From the NCBI RefSeq assembly GCF_900110205.1, contig NZ_FOCV01000017.1, positions 84,703 to 148,702 of the forward strand: a stretch of DNA of 64,000 nucleotides. Direction: 5' to 3'. The notes under the pieces were generated by a model, which was not told where the DNA came from, did not search any database, and saw nothing but the letters and a program-made list of their open reading frames with translations. Positions 27,921 through 35,954 of this stretch are shown in pieces (position 1 is the stretch's first letter; each line of letters begins with the position of its first letter). This DNA is from Rhizobium tibeticum (lineage in GTDB: Bacteria > Pseudomonadota > Alphaproteobacteria > Rhizobiales > Rhizobiaceae). Position numbers and translations under genes: made by a program.

Positions 27921-30900
27921 TCAAGCTGCGAGAAGGCCTAGGGTGCCCAACAGATATAAGGCGATAACATAGTAGAGCACGTGCAGCGCGTATGTTTGGC
28001 CATTGCCGGTGTAGACTCTACGCACCACTCCCGCCGCACCGACAGTCAGATCGCAGAGGCCGTCCCAGACGAAGTTTGCAAGTGGCGTAACGAGCGGGGC
28101 AAACATTGATCGATAGAAGGCGTAGAAATGCGCGGTAGTGACAGGAATGGAGCGGCCCCGCCAGATTATATAGATCAACAGGAACAGCCCAAGCAGAACC
28201 GTTGCGATCGCCACGCTGACGGCCATGACAGGGAAGGGGTTCCAGTAGCCATAGATGGTCTCCAGCGACATGCCTTGCCAGACCAGCGTCGATGCGAAGT
28301 ATGGATCGATCGCGGCGGACACGGGATCCATCACCAGCTTCGGGAAGAATGACAGCAGGAGAATTGCCAGAACCAGAACGAATTGCGGCACCAGCAGCGC
28401 CAAAGGCGCTTCCGTGATTTCGTCGTGCGCTGGCTTTCGCTGCCCCAGGAAGATCGCATAGGCAAAGCGAAACATGTAGAGGAAACCAATGAAGGTCGCG
28501 AGCACAGCAACGATCGCAAGGCCGTACCAACGTCTGTCCACCATCGCACTCAAAAGCAGCCATTTTCCGCCGAAGCCAGCGAGCGGCGGCAGACCGGACA
28601 TCGAGACAAGAGCAATGACCACCGAAGCAAAGGTGAGCGGCATCTTTCGGGCGAGGCCCCCGATCTCGTCGAACAAGCGCGTGCCGGTGCGCAGGATCAC
28701 GGCGGCTGCGGCAAGAAAAAGGATGCCCTTCACCATCAGATGGTTGGCAACCAGGTAGAACGCCGTGACCCAGCAGAGATGGCTCATCAATGCGATCGCC
28801 GTGATGATGTAACCGATCTGGCTCATGCTGGAATAGCCGAGCATGCGCTTCAGGTCGCTTTGCTGAAACGCCATCACTGCACCAGCGATGGTCGTCACAA
28901 GTCCGATCCAACCCATCACATGCGCCATCTCGAGCCCAACCTTTGAGCGAATGGCGAGATAAGTCACCATAAACAAGCCGAAGACCGCCACCTTGCTGAT
29001 GACGGCGGAGAGCATCGCCGAGAGGTCATCATCGGCCTCGGCATAGGCGCCGGGCAGCCAGACATGGACGCCAACCGCCCCGGCCTTGATTAGAAAGCCG
29101 ATCGCGAGGAACATGAAGGCCGGCGCCGCATCCGAGCCAGCCGTGGCAAACGCTGCAAGCGCCGTGCTGCCGTTGGCGCTGGTGGCAACGCCGAAGCCCG
29201 CGAGCAGGCAAAACGCCGACACCAGAGAAAACAGCAGGAACTGCAGCACATAGGGGTGGGCGCCGGGCCGCTGCGCGATCAGGAAATAGGAAGAAAGGGT
29301 GATGATCTCCCAATGGAAAAAGAACTCGAGGCTGGTGGCGGCGCGCAGCAGACTGGCGATCGACAGCAGCAGGATCGCCATCATCGGATAGAAGCCTCGC
29401 CGACAATCGGAGCGATAGAGGCTGGCGAAAGCAATGACCATACCGCCTGCGAGGAGAAGTACGGCGAATAGTCGGCGCAAACCTTCGATATCATCGGTGA
29501 TCCACAGACCGACAACCAGCACCGCCGCTAGCATTAGCACGCACTTGATCCGCCCGGGAAGCCTGTCGAGAAGGCACAGAACGCCACCGACGCAAAGCGG
29601 TCCGACAAGCCACAGCGACGCCGCGCCGGAAAAGGTCGCCGCCACATGGCCACTCACAAACAGTAGAACGGCGCTGGTCATCACTGGAACCAACCTGGTT
29701 AGCGGCAGCCTGATGGGCGTCAGGTTGCCAGCCGACAAACCACTGTCTAACTGGCTCGGCATTGGCCGCGTCGCCTGCTTGAACCAGCGGAACATATAGG
29801 CTGCCTCAAGCAGCGACCCGACCAGAATGACGGCAATCCAGATATATCGCTCGCCCGCCGCCGCCTGCATCACGAGCTCCCATTTCGCCCAGAAGCCCGG
29901 AAATGGCGGCAAGCCGGCGATCGCGACCAGAAACACAGCAAGGATGGAGAGCACAAGACGATTGCCTGCGACATCCGCCCAACCGCCGATCTCACGACGC
30001 TCGACAAGGCCGGCAAGCCAGAACAGACCGGCCTTCGCGAGTAGATGGTTGATGAAGAGGCCCCCGACCACCAGCGGCAGCGACTGCTCGGCCCCAAGCT
30101 GATGCAGCAGCGCCAGCGCAAGCATCAGAAGCCCCATCTGCGCGACGGAGGAATAACCGAGCATCCGCTGCACGCTCGTCTGGTTCAGCCCGACGAGATT
30201 GGAGAACAGGAAGGTGATCCCACCCGATACGGCGAGGATACCCAGGTGATCGCCAAAAAGCGGCAGCAGCTTGAAAAGCGTAAAAAACACACCCGCCGAC
30301 ACCCCGACTGAGACAAGCGCCGCGACGCCGCTGGCCGCCGTCTCGTAGACGTCGAGCCCCCACCCATTGGCCGGGAACGGCTTCAGTTCCAGCACGAGGC
30401 AGGCAAGCACGAACAGCAGCGCGGTCACGCCGATCGGGCCGGTGATTGCCGCCCGGTTGGTGATCATGTCGTCGATGTTGAGCGTACCGGTCACATGGTA
30501 GAGAAGTCCGGCTCCCAAAAGGAAGAAGGACGAGGCAAGCACCGTCGCCATGATGTATTTGAAGCTGGCCGCAAGCGCTGCGAGCGTCCGTTCAAGTCCG
30601 AGAAGCCCATAGGTCCCGATCGACATGATCTCCAGGAAAACGAACTGGTTGAACAGATCGCGAGTCATGACCATGCCGTTGATGCCCATGATCAGGATCA
30701 GGTAGAGCAAGAGCGCCGGATAGCTTGAGCGCAAGCGCCCCCAAAGGTGCCAGGCGCCGAGCAGCGCGACGACATTGACGCAAAACGAGAAAAACCCCTC
30801 CCACGGACCAAAGCGCAGATTGATCGAGAATGGCGGCACGCTGCCCGCAGTTAAGATCTCGAAGGTCGGCCCGCCATTGTGGATAGCCCAGAGGCAGACG

Positions 30901-31046
30901 CATGAAATACTGGTCATGCCCAGAAGTGCTACGACAAAGCCCACCGCCGCAAACGGCTTGGCGATGCGGTAGAGCAGGGGAATGAGGAATCCACCGCCAA
31001 GGCCAAGCAGGAAGATGTTCAGTGGCTGGAGGAGGCTGTCTACCAT
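27921..31046 (-). CDS. Tandem MrpD/NuoN-type antiporter subunit (two modules fused)
   Basis: 1041 residues holding two complete proton-antiporter modules. Module 1 (about 1-430) has E139, K222, K338 and K388 and the QRMLGYSS motif; module 2 (about 540-880) has E580, K654, K773 and K828 and KRMLGYSS. A C-terminal tail of about 150 residues with more helices resembles NuoL/MrpA ends. Usual MrpD is about 500 residues with one module. It is last in the operon and its start overlaps the MnhC stop. It would supply both ion channels that MrpA and MrpD normally provide. Confidence 0.88.
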   Translation of the reverse strand: MVDSLLQPLNIFLLGLGGGFLIPLLYRIAKPFAAVGFVVALLGMTSISCVCLWAIHNGGPTFEILTAGSVPPFSINLRFGPWEGFFSFCVNVVALLGAWHLWGRLRSSYPALLLYLILIMGINGMVMTRDLFNQFVFLEIMSIGTYGLLGLERTLAALAASFKYIMATVLASSFFLLGAGLLYHVTGTLNIDDMITNRAAITGPIGVTALLFVLACLVLELKPFPANGWGLDVYETAASGVAALVSVGVSAGVFFTLFKLLPLFGDHLGILAVSGGITFLFSNLVGLNQTSVQRMLGYSSVAQMGLLMLALALLHQLGAEQSLPLVVGGLFINHLLAKAGLFWLAGLVERREIGGWADVAGNRLVLSILAVFLVAIAGLPPFPGFWAKWELVMQAAAGERYIWIAVILVGSLLEAAYMFRWFKQATRPMPSQLDSGLSAGNLTPIRLPLTRLVPVMTSAVLLFVSGHVAATFSGAASLWLVGPLCVGGVLCLLDRLPGRIKCVLMLAAVLVVGLWITDDIEGLRRLFAVLLLAGGMVIAFASLYRSDCRRGFYPMMAILLLSIASLLRAATSLEFFFHWEIITLSSYFLIAQRPGAHPYVLQFLLFSLVSAFCLLAGFGVATSANGSTALAAFATAGSDAAPAFMFLAIGFLIKAGAVGVHVWLPGAYAEADDDLSAMLSAVISKVAVFGLFMVTYLAIRSKVGLEMAHVMGWIGLVTTIAGAVMAFQQSDLKRMLGYSSMSQIGYIITAIALMSHLCWVTAFYLVANHLMVKGILFLAAAAVILRTGTRLFDEIGGLARKMPLTFASVVIALVSMSGLPPLAGFGGKWLLLSAMVDRRWYGLAIVAVLATFIGFLYMFRFAYAIFLGQRKPAHDEITEAPLALLVPQFVLVLAILLLSFFPKLVMDPVSAAIDPYFASTLVWQGMSLETIYGYWNPFPVMAVSVAIATVLLGLFLLIYIIWRGRSIPVTTAHFYAFYRSMFAPLVTPLANFVWDGLCDLTVGAAGVVRRVYTGNGQTYALHVLYYVIALYLLGTLGLLAA

Positions 31047-31408
31047 TTAGACTCCGTCAGCACGTCGATCGAAAGAGTTTTCCTGACGGCATGAAGCCGG
31101 ATCGCGAACGACAACATGATCGCGGTGACGGAAAAGCCGATGACGATAGCAGTCACGACCAGTGCGGCAGGAACGGGATCGACCGCGTGCGCCGAAGCAT
31201 CTGAAACGCTGAGCGCCTCGTCGACGATCGGCGCCGTCCCGCCGCGTACATAGCCGGTCGCCACCAGAACGATGTGCATGCCGGTATCGATCAGCGAAAA
31301 GCCGATGATGATGCGCAGGATGTTGCGATGCCTGAGCATGCCCCAGAAGCCGATGAGCACGAGAAGAAATCCCGTGGTGAGAAGTATCTGTGATATAGGC
31401 AGCCCCAT
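31040..31408 (-). CDS. mnhC: MnhC/MrpC-type antiporter subunit (NuoK-like)
   Basis: 122 residues with three membrane helices, the NuoK/MrpC pattern (GFWGMLRHRNILRIIIGFSLIDTGMH; then VVTAIVIGFSVTA). It sits between the MnhB-like gene and the double antiporter protein, overlapping the latter by seven bases. Confidence 0.88.
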   Translation of the reverse strand: MGLPISQILLTTGFLLVLIGFWGMLRHRNILRIIIGFSLIDTGMHIVLVATGYVRGGTAPIVDEALSVSDASAHAVDPVPAALVVTAIVIGFSVTAIMLSFAIRLHAVRKTLSIDVLTESKW

Positions 31409-31430
31409 CGCGCTCCCCGTCTCTCGTCAT

Positions 31431-32123
31431 TCAACTGCGAAACCGGTCGATGATGACGCTCAGTTCGGCGCCGACCTTGATACCCAGCAGAGCCGATATC
31501 AGCGGAATGGCCCCGGCACTGAAGAGCGTCCCGAAATTACCGCGCGGCAGAATATGGCTGTCGAGAAAACCGCCGCCAAAGACAATGCCGACAATGCCGA
31601 TCGAGACATAGAAAACGCCTGCGAGCGATTCCGTGATGCTGAGGAACGCACGATGGATCGGTGCTGAGGGATAGGCGAGCATCAACAGCATCACACCGGA
31701 GGCAACAACCGCGCCACCCTGGAACCCACCACCGGCCGACAAATGGCCGTTCATGATAACATACGCACCGAACAGGAAGATAAGAGGAAGCACCACCTCT
31801 GCGCCGTTGCGCACCAGTTCGCTCGGCCCCTGTGTCTCGCCAACAGGCCTGGAAAATGACTTCTCATCCGCTTCACTTGCCAAGAGCAAGCCGACGTTCG
31901 CGGCCACCATGAACAGCACTGCAACCTCTCCCAATGTGTCGAAGCCGCGAAAAGTGATCAGAATTCCGGTCACAACATTGGGGGCGCCAAGATCCGCCGG
32001 CACCTGCGTCAGATAATGCACCGCCAAGGCAGAGAGCGTCTGGCGTTCGTCATAGTCGCTGACAAGTCCAGCAAAGATGACGCCGAATGCCAGCACGGCG
32101 AGCAGGCTGAACGCGCGCCTCAT
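31431..32123 (-). CDS. MbhE-MnhB fusion subunit
   Basis: 230 residues. The first 85 or so match the MbhE-like part found at the end of MrpA (NVVTGILITFRGFDTLGE). The rest is MrpB/MnhB, with the GHLSAGGGFQGG motif and four membrane helices. It overlaps the MnhG stop by four bases. Separating MbhE from an MrpA antiporter and joining it to MnhB is unlike the common seven-gene mrp layout. Confidence 0.88.
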   Translation of the reverse strand: MRRAFSLLAVLAFGVIFAGLVSDYDERQTLSALAVHYLTQVPADLGAPNVVTGILITFRGFDTLGEVAVLFMVAANVGLLLASEADEKSFSRPVGETQGPSELVRNGAEVVLPLIFLFGAYVIMNGHLSAGGGFQGGAVVASGVMLLMLAYPSAPIHRAFLSITESLAGVFYVSIGIVGIVFGGGFLDSHILPRGNFGTLFSAGAIPLISALLGIKVGAELSVIIDRFRS

Positions 32124-32464
32124 ACGGAGCCCTCTTCGGCAGCGCTGTCGTTCTCGTCGCGCAGAGCGTCGACGATGGTCGTGGCCGCCATCGGTGTGCG
32201 GATTGCATGCGCGGCCCGCGACAGCGCGTGTGACGACAGCGGATTGGTCATGAGCACGAAATAGGCGATGATCAGCAGCTTCAACGACCAGTCCGGATGA
32301 TAGATTCCGAGGCCGGCAAGGACCAGGATATTGCCGAGCGTCGAGGCCTTGGTACCCGCCTGGATGCGCGTGAAGACATCGGGCATACGCAACAAACCGA
32401 CACCCGCCGAGAAGAGGAAAAACGCACCAACGAGGATAACGAGACTGCCAATCAGATCACTCAT
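32120..32464 (-). CDS. mnhG: MnhG/MrpG-type antiporter subunit
   Basis: 114 residues from the ATG at 32464, with three membrane helices and the PhaG/MnhG core GVGLLRMPDVFTRIQAGTK. It overlaps the MbhD-like gene by eight bases. An in-frame start at 32500 would run further into that gene. Confidence 0.88.
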   Translation of the reverse strand: MSDLIGSLVILVGAFFLFSAGVGLLRMPDVFTRIQAGTKASTLGNILVLAGLGIYHPDWSLKLLIIAYFVLMTNPLSSHALSRAAHAIRTPMAATTIVDALRDENDSAAEEGSV

Positions 32465-32708
32465 CGACAGGTCCTCCGCCTCTTGTCTTGCGTATCGCAT
32501 AAAGGAAGATCAGCGTTGCAAGGCCCGACCCGATCGCCGCCTCGGCCATGGCGACGTCAGGCGCAGCCAGCAGCACATAGGACGCTGCTGCAAACAGGCT
32601 TGCCAGCCCGGCGCTGACCATCGCCGCCATGAGATTGCTGAGCACGACGGCCAGCACTGCGCTCACCAGGATGCTGCCGCATACCAATAGGATCAGCATC
32701 TCCAGCAT
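32457..32708 (-). CDS. MbhD-like (DUF4040) antiporter subunit
   Basis: 83 residues from the ATG at 32708, three helices. The stretch APDVAMAEAAIGSGLATLIFL is the signature of MbhD/DUF4040, which in Mrp complexes is built into the C-terminal half of MrpA. Here it is a separate gene, as in hydrogenase-linked Mbh operons. It starts four bases after the MnhF stop. Confidence 0.85.
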   Translation of the reverse strand: MLEMLILLVCGSILVSAVLAVVLSNLMAAMVSAGLASLFAAASYVLLAAPDVAMAEAAIGSGLATLIFLYAIRKTRGGGPVDE

Positions 32709-32712
32709 CGCG

Positions 32713-32973
32713 CTACAGCCCCTTTTCCAGAAAGCGGGCAATGGCAAGGACCGCCAGAAAGCTCAAGAGACCGTAGACAAGGGCGACGTCGATATAGACG
32801 AAGCGCCCGGATATGTGGGCGTAAAGCGCGATCAGCGCGATCGTGACGACTGTCAGCATATCGATGGCCACCACCCGATCGATCGCTGTCCGGCCGATTA
32901 TCAGCCGCAGCACGCCGAAGACGATGCTGAAGAAGATCAAGACGACGGAGACCTGCAGGATGATGTCAGCCAA
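32713..32973 (-). CDS. mnhF: MnhF/MrpF-type antiporter subunit
   Basis: 86 residues, three helices, with the MrpF/PhaF core RTAIDRVVAIDMLTV and DVALVYGLLSFLA. Its start overlaps the MnhE stop by eight bases. Confidence 0.88.
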   Translation of the reverse strand: MADIILQVSVVLIFFSIVFGVLRLIIGRTAIDRVVAIDMLTVVTIALIALYAHISGRFVYIDVALVYGLLSFLAVLAIARFLEKGL

Positions 32974-33496
32974 AGACCACCCCCAAGTGCCTTTCGAAAG
33001 GCCCGATGATCATTCGTGCCGCGCCCTCCGGATCGGTCGTCTTGACGTCGAGCCAATGAATGAAGAGTGCATCGCCTCTGAGATCCATCACCAGCGAGCC
33101 CGGCGTGAGCGCGATCGAATTTGCGAGCGCCAGGCGTCCGATCGGTGACTTGAGCGGCATCCTGACCTTGACGATCCCCGGACGAATGTCGATGCGTGGC
33201 GCGTAGACATAGCGAAGCATGTTGACGTTCGCCTTCACCAATTCGACCAAGAATACGCCGGTATAGGCAATGAAATGAAAGATCTTGCTAGGCGTCACTT
33301 TGATGCGCCAGACATCGCCACGACGCATGAAAATCACCGCCACGACCAACGATACCAGCGCGCCGACGCCCACGATCGGCGGTTCCACAGATGAATTGAT
33401 CACCAGCCAGACGACGAACAGGAAGCTCCAGAGGAGGATCAGGCCCTGTGGCAATCCCGATGCGCGTGACTGCGGTATTGCGTGGTCTTCTGGCAT
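32966..33496 (-). CDS. mnhE: MnhE/MrpE-type antiporter subunit
   Basis: About 176 residues from the ATG at 33496 (a longer frame from 33565 adds an unlikely Cys-rich start). Two N-terminal helices are followed by the MNHE domain (IALTPGSLVMDLRGDALFIHWLDV). It is first in the operon E-F-MbhD-G-MbhE/B-C-D/D, whose genes all overlap or nearly so, so they should be made together as one membrane complex exchanging Na+ or K+ for protons. Confidence 0.88.
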   Translation of the reverse strand: MPEDHAIPQSRASGLPQGLILLWSFLFVVWLVINSSVEPPIVGVGALVSLVVAVIFMRRGDVWRIKVTPSKIFHFIAYTGVFLVELVKANVNMLRYVYAPRIDIRPGIVKVRMPLKSPIGRLALANSIALTPGSLVMDLRGDALFIHWLDVKTTDPEGAARMIIGPFERHLGVVFG

Positions 33497-34081
33497 CGCG
33501 CAGGCTTTCGACGGGTTAGGATGGAGGAATAGCACGCAGTCCCCGCAGGCCAACTGACCATGCATGCCCCTGCAGGGCCTGATTTGTATCCGGCCTTTTC
33601 ACCGGTCGCATTGGCCGTGATGCGTCCTGGCGACATTTTAGCATCGCGTATGTCGGGCTGTGATCGGCACTGAATCCAGAAACTATGCTTCTGGTCCGAT
33701 ATGCCGCCCCATCAGCGCGCATTTCGGCGACACCTCTTGACCAACACTCAAAAACGGCGAAATCAATCACGCGACGGGTCAGTCACGCGGCTGGAAAATG
33801 CCGCCCCGGTCGCATTGCCAAGGCAGCGCCGAACCCGATGTCGTTGGAACGTAGGTCTTGCGGAATCGACCCGTTTGATTGGTGGCTTGGGCACGATCGC
33901 GTTGTGGTAAGACACGCTGATCGGCCAGGATCGGCGCGAACGCCATGATGGAGGAGACCGATCCTATGAATTGCCACGCCTCTCTTGCCGATCGACCGGT
34001 GTGCAAATTTGGCAGATTTCCTCTCTGGCAGAACAGTGTTCGATCAATATCGGCAGCCGAACCCAAACGGATACCGGTTTC
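33497..34081. other. Divergent intergenic stretch, no gene seen
   Basis: About 585 bases between the antiporter operon and the repeat-rich membrane protein. It must hold promoters for both, though none is clear. Copy B of the short dispersed repeat lies at 33658-33683. Confidence 0.45.
33658..33683 (+). repeat. Short dispersed repeat, copy B
   Basis: CTGTGATCGGCACTGAATCC followed by AGAAAC. It shares about 20 of 25 bases with copies at 26450 and 41551. Confidence 0.4.
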
Positions 34082-35806
34082 ATGAATCAAACGGCCTCGC
34101 AATCGGGATCTGCTGTTCCCGTCGTACCCAGCCTTGCTCAGTTTCACCCGCTCAGCGCGGCTGAAGCGAAGGTGGTTGCACATCTGCAGCTGGGAGACTT
34201 CGACCGATTGGGCGACGGTCTACGACCGGAACGGGAAGACCCCGAGCGAACGGTGCGGGCGGACCTTTTGCGCTGTCTCATCCTCGGCAGCGATGGTTAC
34301 CGTTTGCATGAAAAAGGGCTGAGGTTGAGCGGAGCCTGGATAACTGGTATTCTCGATCTTGAAGGATGCCGGATTCCTCGCGACATCGGTCTCAAGGACT
34401 GCCACTTCGAAGCCTCGCCGGTGTTGCGCTCCGCCATCATCGACAATCTCTTCCTGGACGGCTCGGCTTTACCCGGCTTTCAGGCAGATAGGCTCGAAGC
34501 GCGCGGCTGCCTTTCGCTTCGTGGCGCGATCGTAACAGGCGAAATCCGCCTTCCCGGTGCGCGGATCGGCGGCAGCGTAGAGGCGGACGGCGTTTCGATC
34601 GCTTCGCCCGGCGGGATCGCACTCGACGCCGATGGATTGGAAACCCGAGGCGGCGTTCTGCTACGCGGTGCCGATGTGCGTGGCGCCATCAATCTTTCCG
34701 CGGTTCGCCTTGGTGGCGACGTCAACGCGGTCGGTGCCCGGTTTGAACGCCCGGGTGAAGTCGTTTTCAACGGTGACGCGATCGTAGCTGCAGGCGACCT
34801 CGCCTTGCGGGGAGCAACCATTATCGGCGAGACCCGCCTGCTGGGTGCCCGTTTCGGCGGCGACGTCGATTGCACCTCGGCGTCACTTTCGCAGCCGGGC
34901 GGTTATGCGCTGCGGCTCAATCGAACCACTATCGACGGCGCATTCTTCCTGCGACAGAACGCAACCGTCGAGGGCGCGCTGGACCTGACTGCCACAACGA
35001 TCGGTGCAATCGACGACGAACAAACGAGCTGGCCGAAGACCGGCGACCTGCTTCTCAATCGCTGCCAGTATGGGGCCTTCATCGGCGGGCCGGCTGACGC
35101 GGAAAGCCGGCTCGACTGGCTGTCGCGCCAAACGCCTGACCGTTGGAAGGCGGACTTCTGGCCGCAGCCCTACGAGCAGTTGTCGATGGTATTGCGGGAA
35201 ATGGGGCATGACGAGGATGCCCGCGCCGTCCTAATCACCAAGGAACGACTGCAACGGCGGGCACGTCGGGCGCGCGCCAAAAATCCGATACTGCGCGCAT
35301 TCCTGGGGGTCGTGGATGCCGTCCTTGCCGTGACCCTACGATACGGGCGGCAACCCCTTCTGGCGCTGGTCTGGCTCATGCTCTTTTGGGCGATCGGCAC
35401 CGGAGTCTTTGCTATCGCCTATCGCAGCGGCGCAATGAAACCAAACAGTCCTGTCGTCCTGCGTTCGCCGGAATGGACGATGTGCGATCTCCAACGAACC
35501 CAAAGCCGCTTCATGCCATCAAGCGGACAGGATTTGACGGGACGTGCCGAGGTTGGTGAGAACCAGCTCACCTGTTTCCGCAATCAACCGGAAGCAGCCA
35601 GCTACCCAGAATTCAGTGCGCTGATGTATTCCTTGGATGTTCTTCTGCCGGTGGCGTCGATCGGGCAAAAGGACTACTGGCGACCGGACTCGATGAAGCC
35701 AAATGGCACGTTCACCTTGAAATACTATTTCTTCCAGTCGGTGATTGGCTGGGCCCTCAGCCTTCTGGCTGTCGCCGGTTTCTCGGGGCTGGTGAAATCA
35801 CAATAG
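34082..35806 (+). CDS. Membrane protein with 48-residue beta-helix-like repeats
   Basis: 574 residues from the ATG at 34082; an upstream TTG extends the frame by 37 residues without a ribosome site. Residues 144-191, 192-239 and 240-287 are three tandem repeats of exactly 48 residues, each opening with a LxLRGAxVxG-like strand and containing xGGxV, followed by a partial fourth and preceded by a looser one (80-143). This pattern suggests a right-handed beta-helix. A linker rich in Arg then leads to two membrane helices (about 455-478 and 550-570) around a Cys-containing loop. I do not recognise a named function. Confidence 0.75.
   Translation: MNQTASQSGSAVPVVPSLAQFHPLSAAEAKVVAHLQLGDFDRLGDGLRPEREDPERTVRADLLRCLILGSDGYRLHEKGLRLSGAWITGILDLEGCRIPRDIGLKDCHFEASPVLRSAIIDNLFLDGSALPGFQADRLEARGCLSLRGAIVTGEIRLPGARIGGSVEADGVSIASPGGIALDADGLETRGGVLLRGADVRGAINLSAVRLGGDVNAVGARFERPGEVVFNGDAIVAAGDLALRGATIIGETRLLGARFGGDVDCTSASLSQPGGYALRLNRTTIDGAFFLRQNATVEGALDLTATTIGAIDDEQTSWPKTGDLLLNRCQYGAFIGGPADAESRLDWLSRQTPDRWKADFWPQPYEQLSMVLREMGHDEDARAVLITKERLQRRARRARAKNPILRAFLGVVDAVLAVTLRYGRQPLLALVWLMLFWAIGTGVFAIAYRSGAMKPNSPVVLRSPEWTMCDLQRTQSRFMPSSGQDLTGRAEVGENQLTCFRNQPEAASYPEFSALMYSLDVLLPVASIGQKDYWRPDSMKPNGTFTLKYYFFQSVIGWALSLLAVAGFSGLVKSQ
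34511..34942 (+). repeat. Three in-frame 144-base repeats
   Basis: These encode the three 48-residue units of the membrane protein. Unit starts are at 34511, 34655 and 34799. Identity is clear in protein and weaker in DNA, so the copies are old rather than a fresh slippage. Confidence 0.7.
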
Positions 35807-35954
35807 GCGAGAACGTGAGCATCTACCGCCGTTTCCACCGGTCGCCTGCAGTCCGTTCCCCATTCCGCTATGTGCCCAACGGTGTCGCCTGAAAGACCTG
35901 AGCAGGCGCGTCCGTGTGATCCGGATGGTCGCGCCGACCGTCATGCCGGCAATC

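Noticed and set aside
28018..28911. 297-residue minus-strand frame within the double antiporter gene
   Set aside because: Frame-shifted shadow; its Arg/Cys/His-rich translation has no helices, whereas the main frame has the full antiporter pattern.
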